Assembly (NCBI GenBank): GCA_000729835.1
Contig: JFHB01000239.1
Span: 1-43,636 of the forward strand
Direction: 5' to 3'
Origin: Atkinsonella hypoxylon
Lineage: Eukaryota > Ascomycota > Sordariomycetes > Hypocreales > Clavicipitaceae
Length of the DNA: 43,636 nucleotides
In this document: piece after piece, positions 12,354 through 23,587 of the stretch
How positions within the stretch are numbered: position 1 is the first letter of the stretch
Layout: every line of letters begins with the position of its first letter
Notes under the pieces: generated by a model
The model's input: the letters and a program-made list of their open reading frames with translations, nothing else
Database searches by the model: none
Told to the model about the DNA's origin: nothing
Translations under genes and position numbers: made by a program

Positions 12354-13887
12354 CTAGCTAGAAAGCTTTAGTAACTTAATAAATTGTTAATGCTTTTAAA
12401 TAGCAAGAGGCTTAGTTAGACTATCTACTAGCATCTAATTTATATTAATATAACTAACCTTAGCTATACCTTTATGAATCTTTTCCCTAATATAGTTAAA
12501 CTTCAAAAGGGTGTGCTTAGTCCTACTATACAACGTTAGGTTATAAGCAGTAACTATAGCGCCTTAATTATTACACCTAATAGGAATAGGAGGGGTTAAA
12601 GGCAGCTTTATCTCCTTAAAAAGGCCGTAGAGCTACTCTAATTCTCTAATAGCTTCAGATAATGCATTAGATTCTACTTCTAAAGTGGAAAGAGCAATAG
12701 TACTAGCTTTCTTCGATTTCCAGCTAATAGGTCCACTAGCTAGCTTATATAGATAAGTATAGGTTGATTTAGAAGAGACTTTGTTACCAGTAAAATCGCT
12801 ATTGCAATAACTAAGGAGGGTCTTAAGTACTTCTTTACAACTAATAGAACTATTAGAAGCTTTAGAAGACTTTTTAGAGGAAGACCCTGCTAAAGGGTGT
12901 AGACTAGATCGCTTATAAATAATAGCAAAGCTTCTAGTACCACTTAAGTACCTTAGGAGATGCTTAGAGGCGTTTAGGTGCTCTATATAGGGCTTAGCTA
13001 GGAAGGTTGATAGCCACTAAACGGAAAAAGCAATATTAGCCCTAGTTAGCAACATAAGATACATTATAGTACCTATTATGCTCTAATAAAGCTTATAGTC
13101 GGATTTAGAGAGAAGTTTTATAACTAGTTGCTTTAGAATTCCCAGCTGTATAGGGATAGAAGCCGGCTTAGTATCTAGTATTTTAAATCTTTCTAGGGCT
13201 TTAAGGATATATTAAGATTAGTGGATTTTAATAGACCTTTTAGACCTATTATAGGTGATTTGTACACCTAGAAAGAATTCTGCTGGTCCTCTATCTTCTA
13301 TTAGATAAGCTTTATGTAATAGCTTCTTTAGCTTATTAATATAGCTTAGATTTAGACCAATTAGAAGATAGTTATCTACGTAAGTAGCAATATATATAGA
13401 TATAGCTAGGTTATAAAAGACTGCTAGGTCTAATATAAGAGGTTTAAATCTATGCTTTTGAAGTAATTCTGTTAGAATTTGCTGCTATTCTCTAGGACTT
13501 TACTTTAGACCATAGAGGGATTTTTCTAGCTTAATTACTTGCTCTTTAGAGGGCTTGTAATTACAGCTTTTTAGTAGCTTAGCTACTGATAGCGTTACTT
13601 CTGCAAATTCAACGAATCTATCTAGGATTTCTATATAAATAGCTTCCTTTAGTTTGCTATTTAAAAACGCTCCTATAAAGTCAATTTGCTCAACTTCCTA
13701 GTTATTAAAAGCTACAAGAGCTAATAATATACGCTAGCTAGAAGGAATACTAGTTGCAGCAAAGGTCTCTAGGTAATCTTAACCTTCTATTTGCATAAAT
13801 CTCTTAGCAACAAGGCAGGCCTTATATTTTATAGGATTATTTTCTTTATTCTTTTTTAGCCTGTAAATAAGCCTATTCTTTAGAACT
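12354..13887 (-). pseudogene. Copia A reverse transcriptase-RNase H remnant
   Basis: On the minus strand this aligns with the reverse transcriptase and RNase H of copia B (25100-23588) almost without gaps. The catalytic site near 13383 reads Y-V-D-N, where active copia enzymes have Y-V-D-D. Further down come the RNase H D-F-A (seen as S-D-F-T/A) and the terminal L-T-K-P. The frame ends at a TAG at 12354-12356. It is cut at 13887 by chromovirus C and resumes at 19859 after the duplicated GAACT. TAG/TAA codons interrupt it. Confidence 0.85.
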
Positions 13888-14217
13888 TGTAACGGTCACG
13901 AGCCCTCGGCACGATGCCTTATTATTATCTGTTACCTTGATGTTTAGATGTTCTAAGTTAGCCACTCTATTAGTGCTAGCTCGGCAGGGCCTTAATCCTT
14001 TAGTAGAACCTTAGACTATACAGAATAAAGTTAGACTAGAGAATGCACTAAACGTAGCCCCACTTTAAGGTGTTAACTCTACTAGGGTCTATTAATCTTA
14101 TAGCTCTTAGGTATCTATAGAGGCTTTACCTCCTTTTTCCTCCTTTTCTCTCTATCTTAAAGTCTTTATTAATAGAGCCTAATAAGACTATTTAATCTTT
14201 CCTTTATAGCTATAATA
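13888..14217 (+). repeat. Chromovirus C 5' LTR (330 bp)
   Basis: This is a direct repeat of 19529-19858. The left outer edge is intact (TGTAACGGTCACGAGCCCTC). The right inner edge is AT-converted (CTTTATAGCTATAATA where the partner has CTTATGGCCGTGACA). Confidence 0.92.
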
Positions 14218-14376
14218 TTACTCTAAGATTATTGTTTTTATTTGCTGCTTAAGCAATAAATAAATATAGACTTTTACCCTTTATTTTACCTATATTAGCT
14301 GTTTTAATAAGAAAAAGAATTATATAGATTTATATATATAATTATAAGAAGAACTATACACTTAGTAAGCTTTAAG

Positions 14377-15585
14377 ATAGAAGAACTAGAAGTTTAAGAA
14401 AATAGTTCTAAAGAACCTAGGCTTAACTTAGAAGAAGAACCTAGCTTAATGTTATTTAAGTTAAAAGATAATCCTAAAGAACCTAGATTAAAAGAAGATT
14501 AACCTAAAGCTATAGATAAAGACTTAGAATATATAAAGGAACTTCTTTAAGCGTTAGAAGAAAGTAATATTAGAATTACTTAACTAGAAAAGGAATAATA
14601 GTTTTAAAGAGAATATAGTTATAGTATAACTCTAGCTAATAGCGTTTTTAGTTTAACGTTTAAACTAGTAAAGAAAGCTACTATTAAAGCTTTTTAACTA
14701 TTTAATTCTAATAGTAATATAGATACCTTTAACCTTTATTACAATAGAAAAGTAAAGAAGGTAGAAACTAATTCTTTAATCTTTAATAGTAAATTAAGTA
14801 AAAGCTTTAACACTTAGGTTAAAAGAGTAACTAATAAAATTATAGAAGATATTAAAGTCTTTAAGACTAAATATAGTTATATAACTATTATCTACTTAGC
14901 TATATTTAGTGCTACTACTAATCTTTTAGAGTCTTAATATAGTAGAACCTTAATAAACCCCTTTAGAAACTCCGCTAAAATAATTGCTACTTTTACTGCT
15001 ATATATTAGGACTTTAATAAAGCTATATACGCTTATAAAGCCCTTTAGAATATAGTCTATAATTCTCTTAATAAGAACATTAATGTATACATTAGTTAGA
15101 TTAATAAGCTTATAGATAAGGCTAATATCCTAGTAAGTAAAAAAAAGAGTGTACTTTATAAGTATATCTCTACTTACCTAAACTCTACCTTATTAATAGA
15201 ATCTAAAGACCTTAACGTTAACTATAAGGTGTTTTCTAGTTATATAGCTAATATAGCGTTAGCCTATAAGCAAATTACTAAGGAACGCTAATAGAAAAGG
15301 AAAGAACTTAACGTTAAAAAGGCCTATAAAGCTATTAAAAAGGAACCTTATTGTTCTCCTAAGACTAGCAGAAGTAACTATAAGTTACTAGGAATTAAGA
15401 ACTCTTTCTACAAAAGAGAGTAAGTATTAGCTAAAGACTAATACTTTAATTATAAAGAAAAAGAACACTTTACCTATAACTACTTTAATAGAAAGAAGAT
15501 TACTACTGCTAAAAAAGCAATAGAAGAAGAAGAGAATTCTTAGTCTTTTAGTTTATCTTTTAACTTAGAAAACTAAGAGCACTAC
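14377..15585 (+). pseudogene. Chromovirus C gag remnant
   Basis: A Lys/Glu-rich frame runs from a probable mutated start (ATA at 14377) to about 15585. The nucleocapsid zinc knuckle is visible at 15442-15483 with the spacing C-x2-C-x4-H-x4-C, but all three Cys positions are now Tyr (Y-F-N-Y, then H, then Y), each a TGY-to-TAY change. Gag would package the element RNA into virus-like particles in the cytoplasm. Stops are only TAA/TAG. The pol frame that follows is offset by one base backward, which may reflect a -1 frameshift in the active ancestor or a later indel. Confidence 0.75.
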
Positions 15586-15589
15586 TAAA

Positions 15590-18500
15590 AGTCTCTATAG
15601 TAGTTAAGATGCTATAGGTAGCTAGAATTAGTAATAAAAACCTAAATTTATTTACAATTCCTACGCAGTTATAGTTATATAGATTAGGATTTAAGATCTA
15701 AGCTTTATATAATATAGAAGTAGATATTTTGTTGCTAGTTAGCCGCTAAGTAGCTAAATAGGCTAAGAAGTTATTAGAATAGGTTCTTAAGAAGCTATTA
15801 ACGCCTATATCTCTATTTAATTATTGTAATTAAAGTGCTAAAAAAGTTACTTATTTAGTTAAAGGCATAATAGAGCTAAATAAATAATAATTTATTAAGC
15901 AGAAGTTCTATATTACTAATATAGGTTATAATGTATTTATTAGTTAAAAATAGCTAGTAGCTTAAAATATTTAGTTATATCCCTAAAGCAAAAGAATTAT
16001 ATAGTTAGAGAATTAACTTAATAATATAAAGTTCTTATTAGCTATAATACTAAACCTACAAAAGAAGAAAGTTAATTCTATAATTTAGAAAGATACCTTA
16101 TAATATAACTAGAGAATAAACAATTAAATTAATTAGAAAAAGCATTTAATCTATTAGATCCTAAAACGCTTAAATCCTTAGGAAGAGATTATTTTAGCTC
16201 TAAAGGAAGATTTAACTAAACCTCTAGTTAATATAATAGAGCTATAAGCTTAAATTAAAGCTAACTTCTATTAATTATAATAGAAGAAGTTATAGATACC
16301 TAATAAAGCTGTTGCCTTTATTAATTAAATAGTTTTACTATCTACAGTTAGTCTTTAAGCCCTTAGAGCATAAGTATAGTAGAAAATATATACTAGTAAA
16401 ACTATTCTCTTCTATAAGGATAAGGACCTAGAGTATATTAAGTTAGTAAGAAAGTTAATTCCTTTATAGTTAGCTTATCTAGAAGAATTCTTTTTAAAGA
16501 AAGCTACTATAGTGTTACTATCTAGCTGCCTTAATTATAATATTGTATTAAAATTAGCTAAACTATTATTAAGTTTCTCTTCTATATATAGAACCCCTTT
16601 TAAATACTTTCTTTTAGAAAAGAAAGCTATTAAAGAACTATTAGAAGCTAGATTAATTAAACCCTATATAGCTAATAAACCTATATTAAATGTTTTTACC
16701 CTAAAACCTTACTTTAGTAAGAGGTGTTTCTACTAAGATTATTAATAGATTAATAACTTCCTAAAGCCTTAATTAGTTTCTACTCTAGACATTAGAGAAA
16801 CTATTGCTAATTACTAATAAGCTAAAAGAATAAGTAAGATTAATGTTATTAGAGCTTTTAATTAGATATTAATTAAAGTAGACTCTTAATATCTAACTAC
16901 CTTTTAAACTTACTAAGGAATGTTTTAGTAGAAAGTACTTCCCTTTAGATTAAAAGTTAAACTAGTTTAGTAGCAGTTATTTATTAACGCTTAACTTAAT
17001 AAATTACTTAACCTCTTTACTAGTACTTATACTAATAATATCTTAATCTATATAGATAATAAAGCAGAAGAGGTTTATTAGTCTTAAGTTAAAGAAGTTA
17101 TTTACTAATTATATAAAGCTAATCTTTAAGGTAATATTAAGAAATTCTAGTTTAATATAAAAAGTATTAACTACTTAAGTATAATAATTAAAGTTAGAAA
17201 AGGTATATAAATTAATCTAGCTAAGATTAAAGCTATTACTAGCTAGAAGATTAAAGATCTAACTTCTAAGACTGCACTAAGATTCTTCCTTAGGTTATAT
17301 AATTATATCTATATATTCTATAGTTACTTTAGCAATATAGTAAAACTACTAAATTACTTACTTAAGAAAGATATAACCTTTATTATTAAACTAGAATAAT
17401 AATAAGTATTTAATCTAATAAAGAAGTTAGCTACTTAAGCACCTATACTAGCTTTCTTTTAACCTAGTAGGAAAACCTAAGTAAAGACTAATGCTTCTTA
17501 TAATACTATAGAAAGAGTAATTATATAGTTATAAGATAATAATAAATAGAAACCTATTAGATACTTTAGTAAGACTATAACACTAGTAGAATAAGCTTAT
17601 TCTATTTAAGATTAAGAAATATTAGCTATAGTTTAAACGTTATAGCACTTTAAACCTAAGCTGCTTAGTACTTAATTCTTTATTATTACTAATTACTAAG
17701 CGCTATTATATTAGTCCACTAAGAGGCTACTATTAATGCGTTAAGTTAGATAGGCTAATTTCCTTACTAACTTTAATATTACTTTCTAGTATTAAAAGGG
17801 AAAGGATAATATTGTTGCTAATGCTCTATTAAGGAAGACTATTAACACTTCTACTGTTAAAGCCTAAGAAGCTCTAGACTAAACCTTTAAGATAATACTG
17901 CTTAATTAAATTAATAATATAATAATATTAAGTGTATAAAGAAGACTTTAAGGAGTAGACCTAGTAGACCTAATTGTTAAAGAAAATAAAGAATAAGGTC
18001 TAGGTTTCTATAATAGAAAGCTAGTAGTTCTAGTCTAAACTAGTAATAAAAAGATCTTCTTATATACAGCATTAATTTATAAAGCTTATATACTATCTAT
18101 TTTTACCTATAGAGGTTAATATAAAACAATTAATTTAATTAAAAGGCAATATTAGTAGTAAGGAATAAACTGTAATATCTAAACCTTTATAAAGAATTGT
18201 TTAAACTACAACTGCAACAAACCTTACTATAATAAGACTCTAGGCTTATTACACTCTCTACTAGTACTAAATAAAGTATAGAAGTAGGTAGTTATTAATA
18301 GTAAGGATATACCTCTAGATAAATTTAGCTATAACTACGTTTAGGTGTTTATTTGCAAATTTAGTTGCCTAATAGCTACTCTTCTAGGCTATAAGATAAA
18401 TACAGCAGAAAAGATTGCACAACAGTATTATTAATATATATACTGTTTCCTTAGCTTGCCTAGTGTTTAGATTAGCAATAATACTAGCTCTTTTATATTA

Positions 18501-19475
18501 GAATTCTTAGAAACAATTAATAAGCTAACTAGTATAAAATATTACTATAGAAGTTCTTTACACCTATAAACCTAGAAAGCTATAGAAATTATAAATTAGG
18601 AATTAGATTAGAAGCTAAGATTCTATATTAACTAGTATTAGAAATAGTAAAGTGTTTACCTTTCTACTTTAGACTTTATATATAACGTTTTATAGCACTT
18701 ATTATTAAATATATATTCTCTTTAGGTATTATTAAGTTAACTACTATAGAACCTATTAGCATTAAATAATAAACTATTTAATCTTATTAATTTAGAAAAA
18801 GCGTAAGTTGCTTAAAATATTATTATATAAATAAAGAAGGTATAAGACCTTATGTAGCAAAATGCAGTTAAAGCCTAAAAGGTATAAAAGAACTAAGCTA
18901 ATTAAAAAAGAAGGGAAGTTAACTTTAATGTAGGCAATAAAGTCTATATATAGAAGAAAGGCTTTATAACTTTAGCTTTAACTACTTAACTAGATTCTTA
19001 ATACACTAGTCTATAGTTAATAATTAAAAAGAGAGACTATAGCTTTATCTTAGATATTCTAAACTAGTTTAAAGGTTCTTTATTGTTTTATATAGATAAG
19101 CTACAGAAGGCACTAATTAATCTATTGCCTTAGCAGCTAATTACACTAAAGAAACTATAAGAAATCTAAGGCTAAATAGAGTATAAAGTTAACTAGGTAC
19201 TAGCCTCTAGATTAAAAGGTTAAAATAAGACCTTAGAATATTAGGTTAGTTAAAAAGGTTATAATCTAGATAATTAATAGTATCTAGCAGGGAATTTAGC
19301 TAATATAGCAGCAGCCTTAGTAAAATTTTATAAGAAGTATCTAGAGGCTGTAGAACTACTAGTAAGACTACAGGAATAGTTAGTTGCAGCTGCTAATAAT
19401 AAAGCTGTAATAGAACACAATAATAACAATATAGCTGCTAAGGATACTATAATAAAGAGGAAAAGACCTATATAA
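15590..19475 (+). pseudogene. Chromovirus C pol remnant with C-terminal chromodomain
   Basis: All landmarks lie in one register. They are a region ahead of reverse transcriptase open at 16512-16736, the catalytic site near 17034 as N-N-I-L-I-Y (D-D-I-L-I-Y in relatives), integrase around 18300-18800 with a near-standard block (H-L-*-T-*-K-A-I-E-I at 18561, from H-P-Q-T-Q-G-A), and a chromodomain at about 19197-19330 (Y-Q-V-S-Q-K-G-Y with stops read as Q/W). The frame ends near TAA 19473-19475. Chromodomains of this family bind methylated histone H3K9 and steer integration into heterochromatin (established for the class). Reverse transcriptase is dead by loss of both Asp. Confidence 0.82.
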
Positions 19476-19528
19476 TATAGGTAAAACCTTTAATATCGTC
19501 TAACAATATTGGGTTTAGAAGGAGGTAG

Positions 19529-19858
19529 TATAACAGTTACAAGCCCTTAGTATAATGCCTTATTATTATCTATTACCTTAATGTTTAAATGTTCTAAGTT
19601 AGCTACTCTATTAGTGCTAGCTTAGCAGGGCCTTAATCCTTTAGTAAAACCTTAAACTGTATAGAATAAAGTTAAACTGGAGGATGCACTAAATATAGCC
19701 CTACTTTAAGGTGTTAACTCCACTAGGGTCCGTTAATCTTGTAGCCCTTAGGCACCTACAGAGGCTTCGCCTCCTTTTTCCTCCTTTCCTCTCTATCTTA
19801 GAGTCTTCGTTGATAGAGCCTAATAAGACCATTTGATCTTTCCCTTATGGCCGTGACA
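19529..19858 (+). repeat. Chromovirus C 3' LTR (330 bp)
   Basis: It pairs with 13888-14217. Its left inner edge is AT-converted (TATAACAGTTACAAGCCC). Its right outer edge is intact (GGCTTCGCCTCC, then CCGTGACA at the end). The target duplication GAACT follows at 19859-19863. Confidence 0.92.
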
Positions 19859-20707
19859 GAACTCTTTAGCCCTTAGGTACTTAGTCTTTCCCTATAAATT
19901 TAAAGGTTCTAGCAGCTAATAGCTGCTTAAATTCGCTATAGGTAGCTTCTATCTAATGCTGCTTAGCAGAGCTTTTTAGGGCTTACTTCCACGTATTAGG
20001 AAGTTCATCCTTACTATTAGAAGTAATAGCTGCTTTAGTCCTAGCCTTGAAGCATAGATCCTTAATTAAGGAAAATATGTCTCCATCTAAATCTATAGCA
20101 TCAGCATCAGTAGATTCAGCTTCAGCTTCTATAGGTTCTATATTAGCCTAAGGGGCTTCTATAGATATAGGGGCTTTAGGGGCCTCTACAGCTTCTATAG
20201 GGTTGCTTAGTAGAAGAGCTTGATTTTCTACAGGTTCTAGTGGATAATTCAGCACATCTAGATAACTAGGATAAGGATACTTAGGAGTATAATTATCTAC
20301 TAACTGCTGGTTATCGATTTCTCCCTCTGAAGGATTATCTACTATAGAACTAATAGGAACCTTAGGGATGCCCTATAAAATAGGATCTATTCCTTCTATA
20401 ATTTTAACGAAGCTAGTCTTTATAACAGCTTGTTTAGAGGGGATATATATTAGATATACATTAGAACCTAGCGTAGCTAAAAGTCTACCAGGAATAGTTC
20501 TTTTAGCTAGCTTCTGCAACCTAGATTGTTGTTCTAAAGGAATTAGAACTTCGCAATAGGAGCCTATAGCCCTTATTTTGGTAAAATTAGGCTTATAGGT
20601 CCTAGAAGGCTCTAAATCAGCTAGATATAGCTGTTTAGGACTTAGTGGTTTAGTACTATTCGCAGTAGTATTAACTAAATCCACTATAGCAGGAAGGATA
20701 TAAGACT
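19859..20707 (-). pseudogene. Copia A integrase C-terminus and linker to reverse transcriptase
   Basis: This is the continuation of the A polyprotein beyond chromovirus C. The best-preserved part is an open minus-strand stretch at 20373-20684 with the copia integrase C-terminal block (G-R-L-L-A-T-L-G-S-N-V-Y-L-I-Y), nearly identical to 25592-25903 of copia B. Acidic and Ser-rich linker sequence follows toward 19900. The A body ends abruptly at 20707. The remaining integrase, protease and gag that copia B has at 25918-28813 are missing here and are replaced by an unrelated 260-bp piece. Confidence 0.8.
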
Positions 20708-20970
20708 TATTGAGATTAAAAGAGTGGACCGATCCAACTGAACCTAGGATTACAAAGCCTTATATATTTTTAATATATATTTTAACACTCCCCCTGGAAT
20801 TGTATATCCAGGTGCCCGTTCCAGAGGTTATAGGCTTATACTAGCAATTAGATCTTTTAATAGTTTTCGGTAGAGTTCGAATTCGTAACCTCTGCCTCAC
20901 AGAGCAGTGCTCCACTATGTAGTAGGCGACGTAAGGCCGCTGCAGTAGGCCACAACCACTGCGCCACCGG
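20708..20970 (-). mobile_element. TRIM-like or chimeric LTR fragment with tRNA-like segment
   Basis: This block is absent from copia B and only lightly mutated. On the minus strand it has a tRNA-like start with an A-box match (TGGCGCAGTGG, plus positions 20956-20966). A weak B-box-like TTCGAAC follows near 20875-20885. A polypurine tract (CCAGGGGGAG) adjoins TGTTAAAATATATATT, and an 80-bp segment (20708-20787) ends CTCAATA. An 80-bp terminal repeat behind a polypurine tract fits a very short LTR, as in TRIM elements. The second copy of that repeat is missing; the 692-bp copia LTR stands in its place. A tRNA-derived SINE is the alternative. Confidence 0.45.
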
Positions 20971-20980
20971 GCTTATAACC
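20969..20980 (-). other. Copia A primer-binding site
   Basis: Directly inside the shared LTR the minus strand reads GGTTATAAGCCC. This differs by one G-to-A change from GGTTATGAGCCC, which complements the anticodon region of fungal initiator tRNA-Met. Copia of Drosophila is known to prime from a half-molecule of that tRNA. Copia B has the same site at 29748-29761. Confidence 0.6.
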
Positions 20981-21485
20981 TATTGAAAATAATAGGGATT
21001 ACAGGACTAGATAGAAGAGAGTAGTGGTCTCTTATATTTAGCACCTGTAATTGCTCCTAGTAATTATTACGTAGTAGAAGCAGCAGCGGCCTAAATTAAG
21101 CTGTAGTGTATAGTATAGATCACGTAGAGGTAATAGATAACTGTAATAGTAGTATCTTTATATTAAGAGCGCTGTAACAAACTTAGTAAGGGTAGAATCT
21201 TAAATCTTTCTAGTCCCTTATAGATCTACTGACTATATTAGCGGGCTGTAGTTGCTAGAAGGGGCTTATAGGCTACTTTATAATTTCCGCAAAAAGATTT
21301 ACTATATAAAAACAAAAAAATCGACTTACAGCTATACAAACGAGATGCCTACATGCACAATTTAACAAATTCCACTAATAACAAGCAACCCTTATAAGCA
21401 ACCCTATCTAACAATTATACTATTAAAAAGCCCTAATTCTTAGCTTTTAAATAGTATACTTCTTAAATTTCTACTATTGCTAGTT
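20981..21485 (-). repeat. Shared copia A/D LTR, left part
   Basis: This is the first 505 bp of a 692-bp LTR. It begins TATTGAAAATAATAGGG like the other copies and stops at CTAGTT (21480-21485), which is repeated at 41077-41082. The rest of the LTR is at 41077-41269. Confidence 0.9.
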
Positions 21486-21836
21486 TGTCGACTCAAAACC
21501 AAACCCCCAAATGACTATGCAGCCCGCACTAAAGCAGGTGACAATATAGTGCACGTTAAGATCGAAGAGGATCGGCAGAGAGCGAGATATTTAACGGTAT
21601 ATGCTATTAAACGATAGCAGGCAAGAAGATTAAATAGTTAGAAAAGGCAGAAATAAAATATCGATTGCAGCTTAGAAGCTATACGCGCGCAAAAGGAGCT
21701 AAATATACTAAAGAGTTAGGGAAAGTGTTACTAGCAGTGAAGTAATGTCTCTTAAACGTTAAGTGTTGTAAATTAAAGCGGGCTAAAAGATATTAATTGA
21801 TTAAAAGAGCAAAAAGCCCAAAAAGAATCAGCAGAA

Positions 21837-21876
<40 letters not shown>

Positions 21877-21984
21877 AACTATCTAGATGTCTAGGCAATG
21901 CGCACTCTTATAGAGAAAATCTGTATATAGCATCCCTTGTAAAGCTAATATAAGAGCGTAAGGGGGTAACCCTACTGCAACATA
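21486..21984 (-). repeat. Gypsy B 3' LTR (499 bp)
   Basis: This is a direct repeat of 40562-41076 and 16 bp shorter, exactly explained by nine GCTT units at 21840-21875 instead of thirteen. The left outer edge is intact (TGTCGACTCAAAACC...GCAGCCCGCAC). The right inner edge is AT-converted (ACCCTACTGCAACATA). Confidence 0.92.
21840..21875. repeat. (GCTT)9 microsatellite in gypsy B 3' LTR
   Basis: Nine perfect GCTT units. The partner LTR has thirteen at 40916-40967. Confidence 0.97.
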
Positions 21985-22657
21985 ATACCTCCCTAGTTAT
22001 AAATAAGCTTATAAAGTAAGACTTATAAGTAACTTAACCCTCTAGCTAATTCCCTTAATCCTAAAGTCTTAATCCTCTTATCTTCTATAATAGCTTTAGC
22101 GTCTTTAGCGTATATAGTAGCGTCCCTCTTACTAGCAATAGCGTCCTTATAGCTAGGCGCTTTCCTTTATAATAAGTAACTCTTTCTTAGCGATTTACAC
22201 TTTATTTAGTTGCTCTAGATGTAATTAAATAGTGTCTTTTATTTACCTTAATTATCTCTTGCTAAGCGCTAGAATAGAAGAGAGCTAGCAGTATAACACT
22301 AAGGTTTATATTAATAACAGGATTATAGGCTATTATAGGCTGTTTAGCAATATATCTTTAAGCTAACGCTTCTATTTAATCCTTTATAGTGTAGTATCCT
22401 CTAGCTTTAAGCGCTTATTTTACTGCCCTTATAATCTCTTTATCCCTTTGCCTAGATTTCTACTTCTGCGCTAATAGTTCTATAAAACGTAAAGACAGTA
22501 GCTAATACTTTAAGTTCTATAATTATTGCAGAAGCTAGTTCTTACTGCAAAATTCTATTTAATCTTTTTGCGTAAGGTCTTACAGTATACTAGAAATTCT
22601 AGTAGGAACCTCTAAATTGTCTAGCAGTAGTAATAATAAAGGGCTTTGTAAATTAGT
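21985..22657 (-). other. Gypsy B 3' interior with possible extra reading frame
   Basis: This lies between the 3' LTR and the copia B insertion. The TTAGT at 22653-22657 is the target copy. The minus strand beside the LTR is GGGAGG-rich (about 21985-21995), a plausible polypurine tract. Around 22480-22320 the minus strand reads a Lys/Arg/Glu/Ala-rich, helical-looking stretch (K-E-I-I-R-A-V-K near the middle) broken only by TAG/TAA. It may be the end of an additional protein downstream of integrase. I cannot name it. Confidence 0.4.
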
Positions 22658-23353
22658 TATTGAAAATAATAGGGATTACAGGACTAGATATCTAAGAGGG
22701 TAGTGGTCTCTTAGATTTAGCACCTGTAATTGCTTCTAGCAATTATCACGTAGTGGAAGCAGCAGCGGCCTAAATCAAGCTGTAGTGTATAGTACTAGAT
22801 CACGTAGAGGCAATAGATAACTGTAATAGTAGTATCTTTATATTGAGAGCGCTGTAACGAACTTAGTGAGGGTAGGATCTCGAATCTTTCCAGTCCCTTA
22901 TAGACTCTCTAACTATATCGGCAGGCTGTAGTTGCTAGAAGGGGCTTATAGGCCACTTTATAATTTCCGCAAAAAGATTTACTATATAAAAACAAAAAAA
23001 TCGACTTATAGCTATACAAACAAGACGCCTATATGCACAATTTAATAAATTCCACTAATAACAAGCAACCCTTATAAGCAACTCTATCCAACAATTATAT
23101 CATTAAAAAGCCCTAATTCTTAGCTTTTAAATAGTATACTTCTTAAATTTCTACTATTACTAGTTGTAGAGAAAATCGCTGTTAAAGTTAACTATAGGTT
23201 AGGCAACTTTGCCTTAGTTAATTCTAGATGTTTTGCATCTAGTAACAGCGATATCTCTACTAAAAATTAACGTAACAAGACCTAATAAGGGTTACGTAAT
23301 AGAGCAACTAGTAGGCATAAAAATAGGCTATACAGGGTAGCTTATTTTTAACA
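22658..23353 (-). repeat. Copia B 3' LTR (696 bp)
   Basis: It pairs with 29762-30457. A perfect 9-bp hairpin (ATCTAAGAG, 9-base loop, CTCTTAGAT) lies at 22690-22716 and a 7-bp hairpin (CTAGATG/CATCTAG) at 23224-23242. The right inner edge is more AT-converted than in the partner; the left outer edge is less so. Confidence 0.95.
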
Positions 23354-23587
23354 CTCCCTCTAGAAATGTAAGAAGTAACTAGTTCTATAAGCAACTTAGC
23401 TCCTTTAAAGGATATCTAAGTTAGAATTAACTAACGAAATACAGTACTAATAACAGGACAAAATAACATAACTAATAACATAACTAATTCCAGCAATTCC
23501 AGGGTAGTTATAGTTGAATATAACTAGTTGTTGTTGATTGTTTTTGTTGTTTTTCGATTTTTAACTGTTTTTCGTTGCTTTTATAAG

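Larger units (their letters stand above)
13888..19858 (+). mobile_element. Ty3/gypsy chromovirus C, full length (5,971 bp)
   Basis: Two 330-bp LTRs (13888-14217 and 19529-19858) start TGTAACGG or TATAACAG and end TGACA or TAATA. GAACT stands at both 13883-13887 and 19859-19863. Gag, reverse transcriptase, RNase H, integrase and a chromodomain follow in gypsy order on the plus strand. It is inserted inside the copia A pol gene in the opposite orientation. All coding parts carry TAA/TAG stops. Confidence 0.92.

Noticed and set aside
20368..20559. Plus-strand frame repeated at 25587-25778
   Set aside because: Its conservation between copies reflects the copia integrase C-terminus read on the other strand.
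20875..20966. Functional tRNA gene on the minus strand
   Set aside because: The A box is good, but the B box is imperfect and about 80 bases away, and no cloverleaf can be drawn.
21840..21875. Possible CRISPR-like or telomere-like repeat
   Set aside because: It is a simple (GCTT)n microsatellite inside an LTR with no spacers and no telomere motif.
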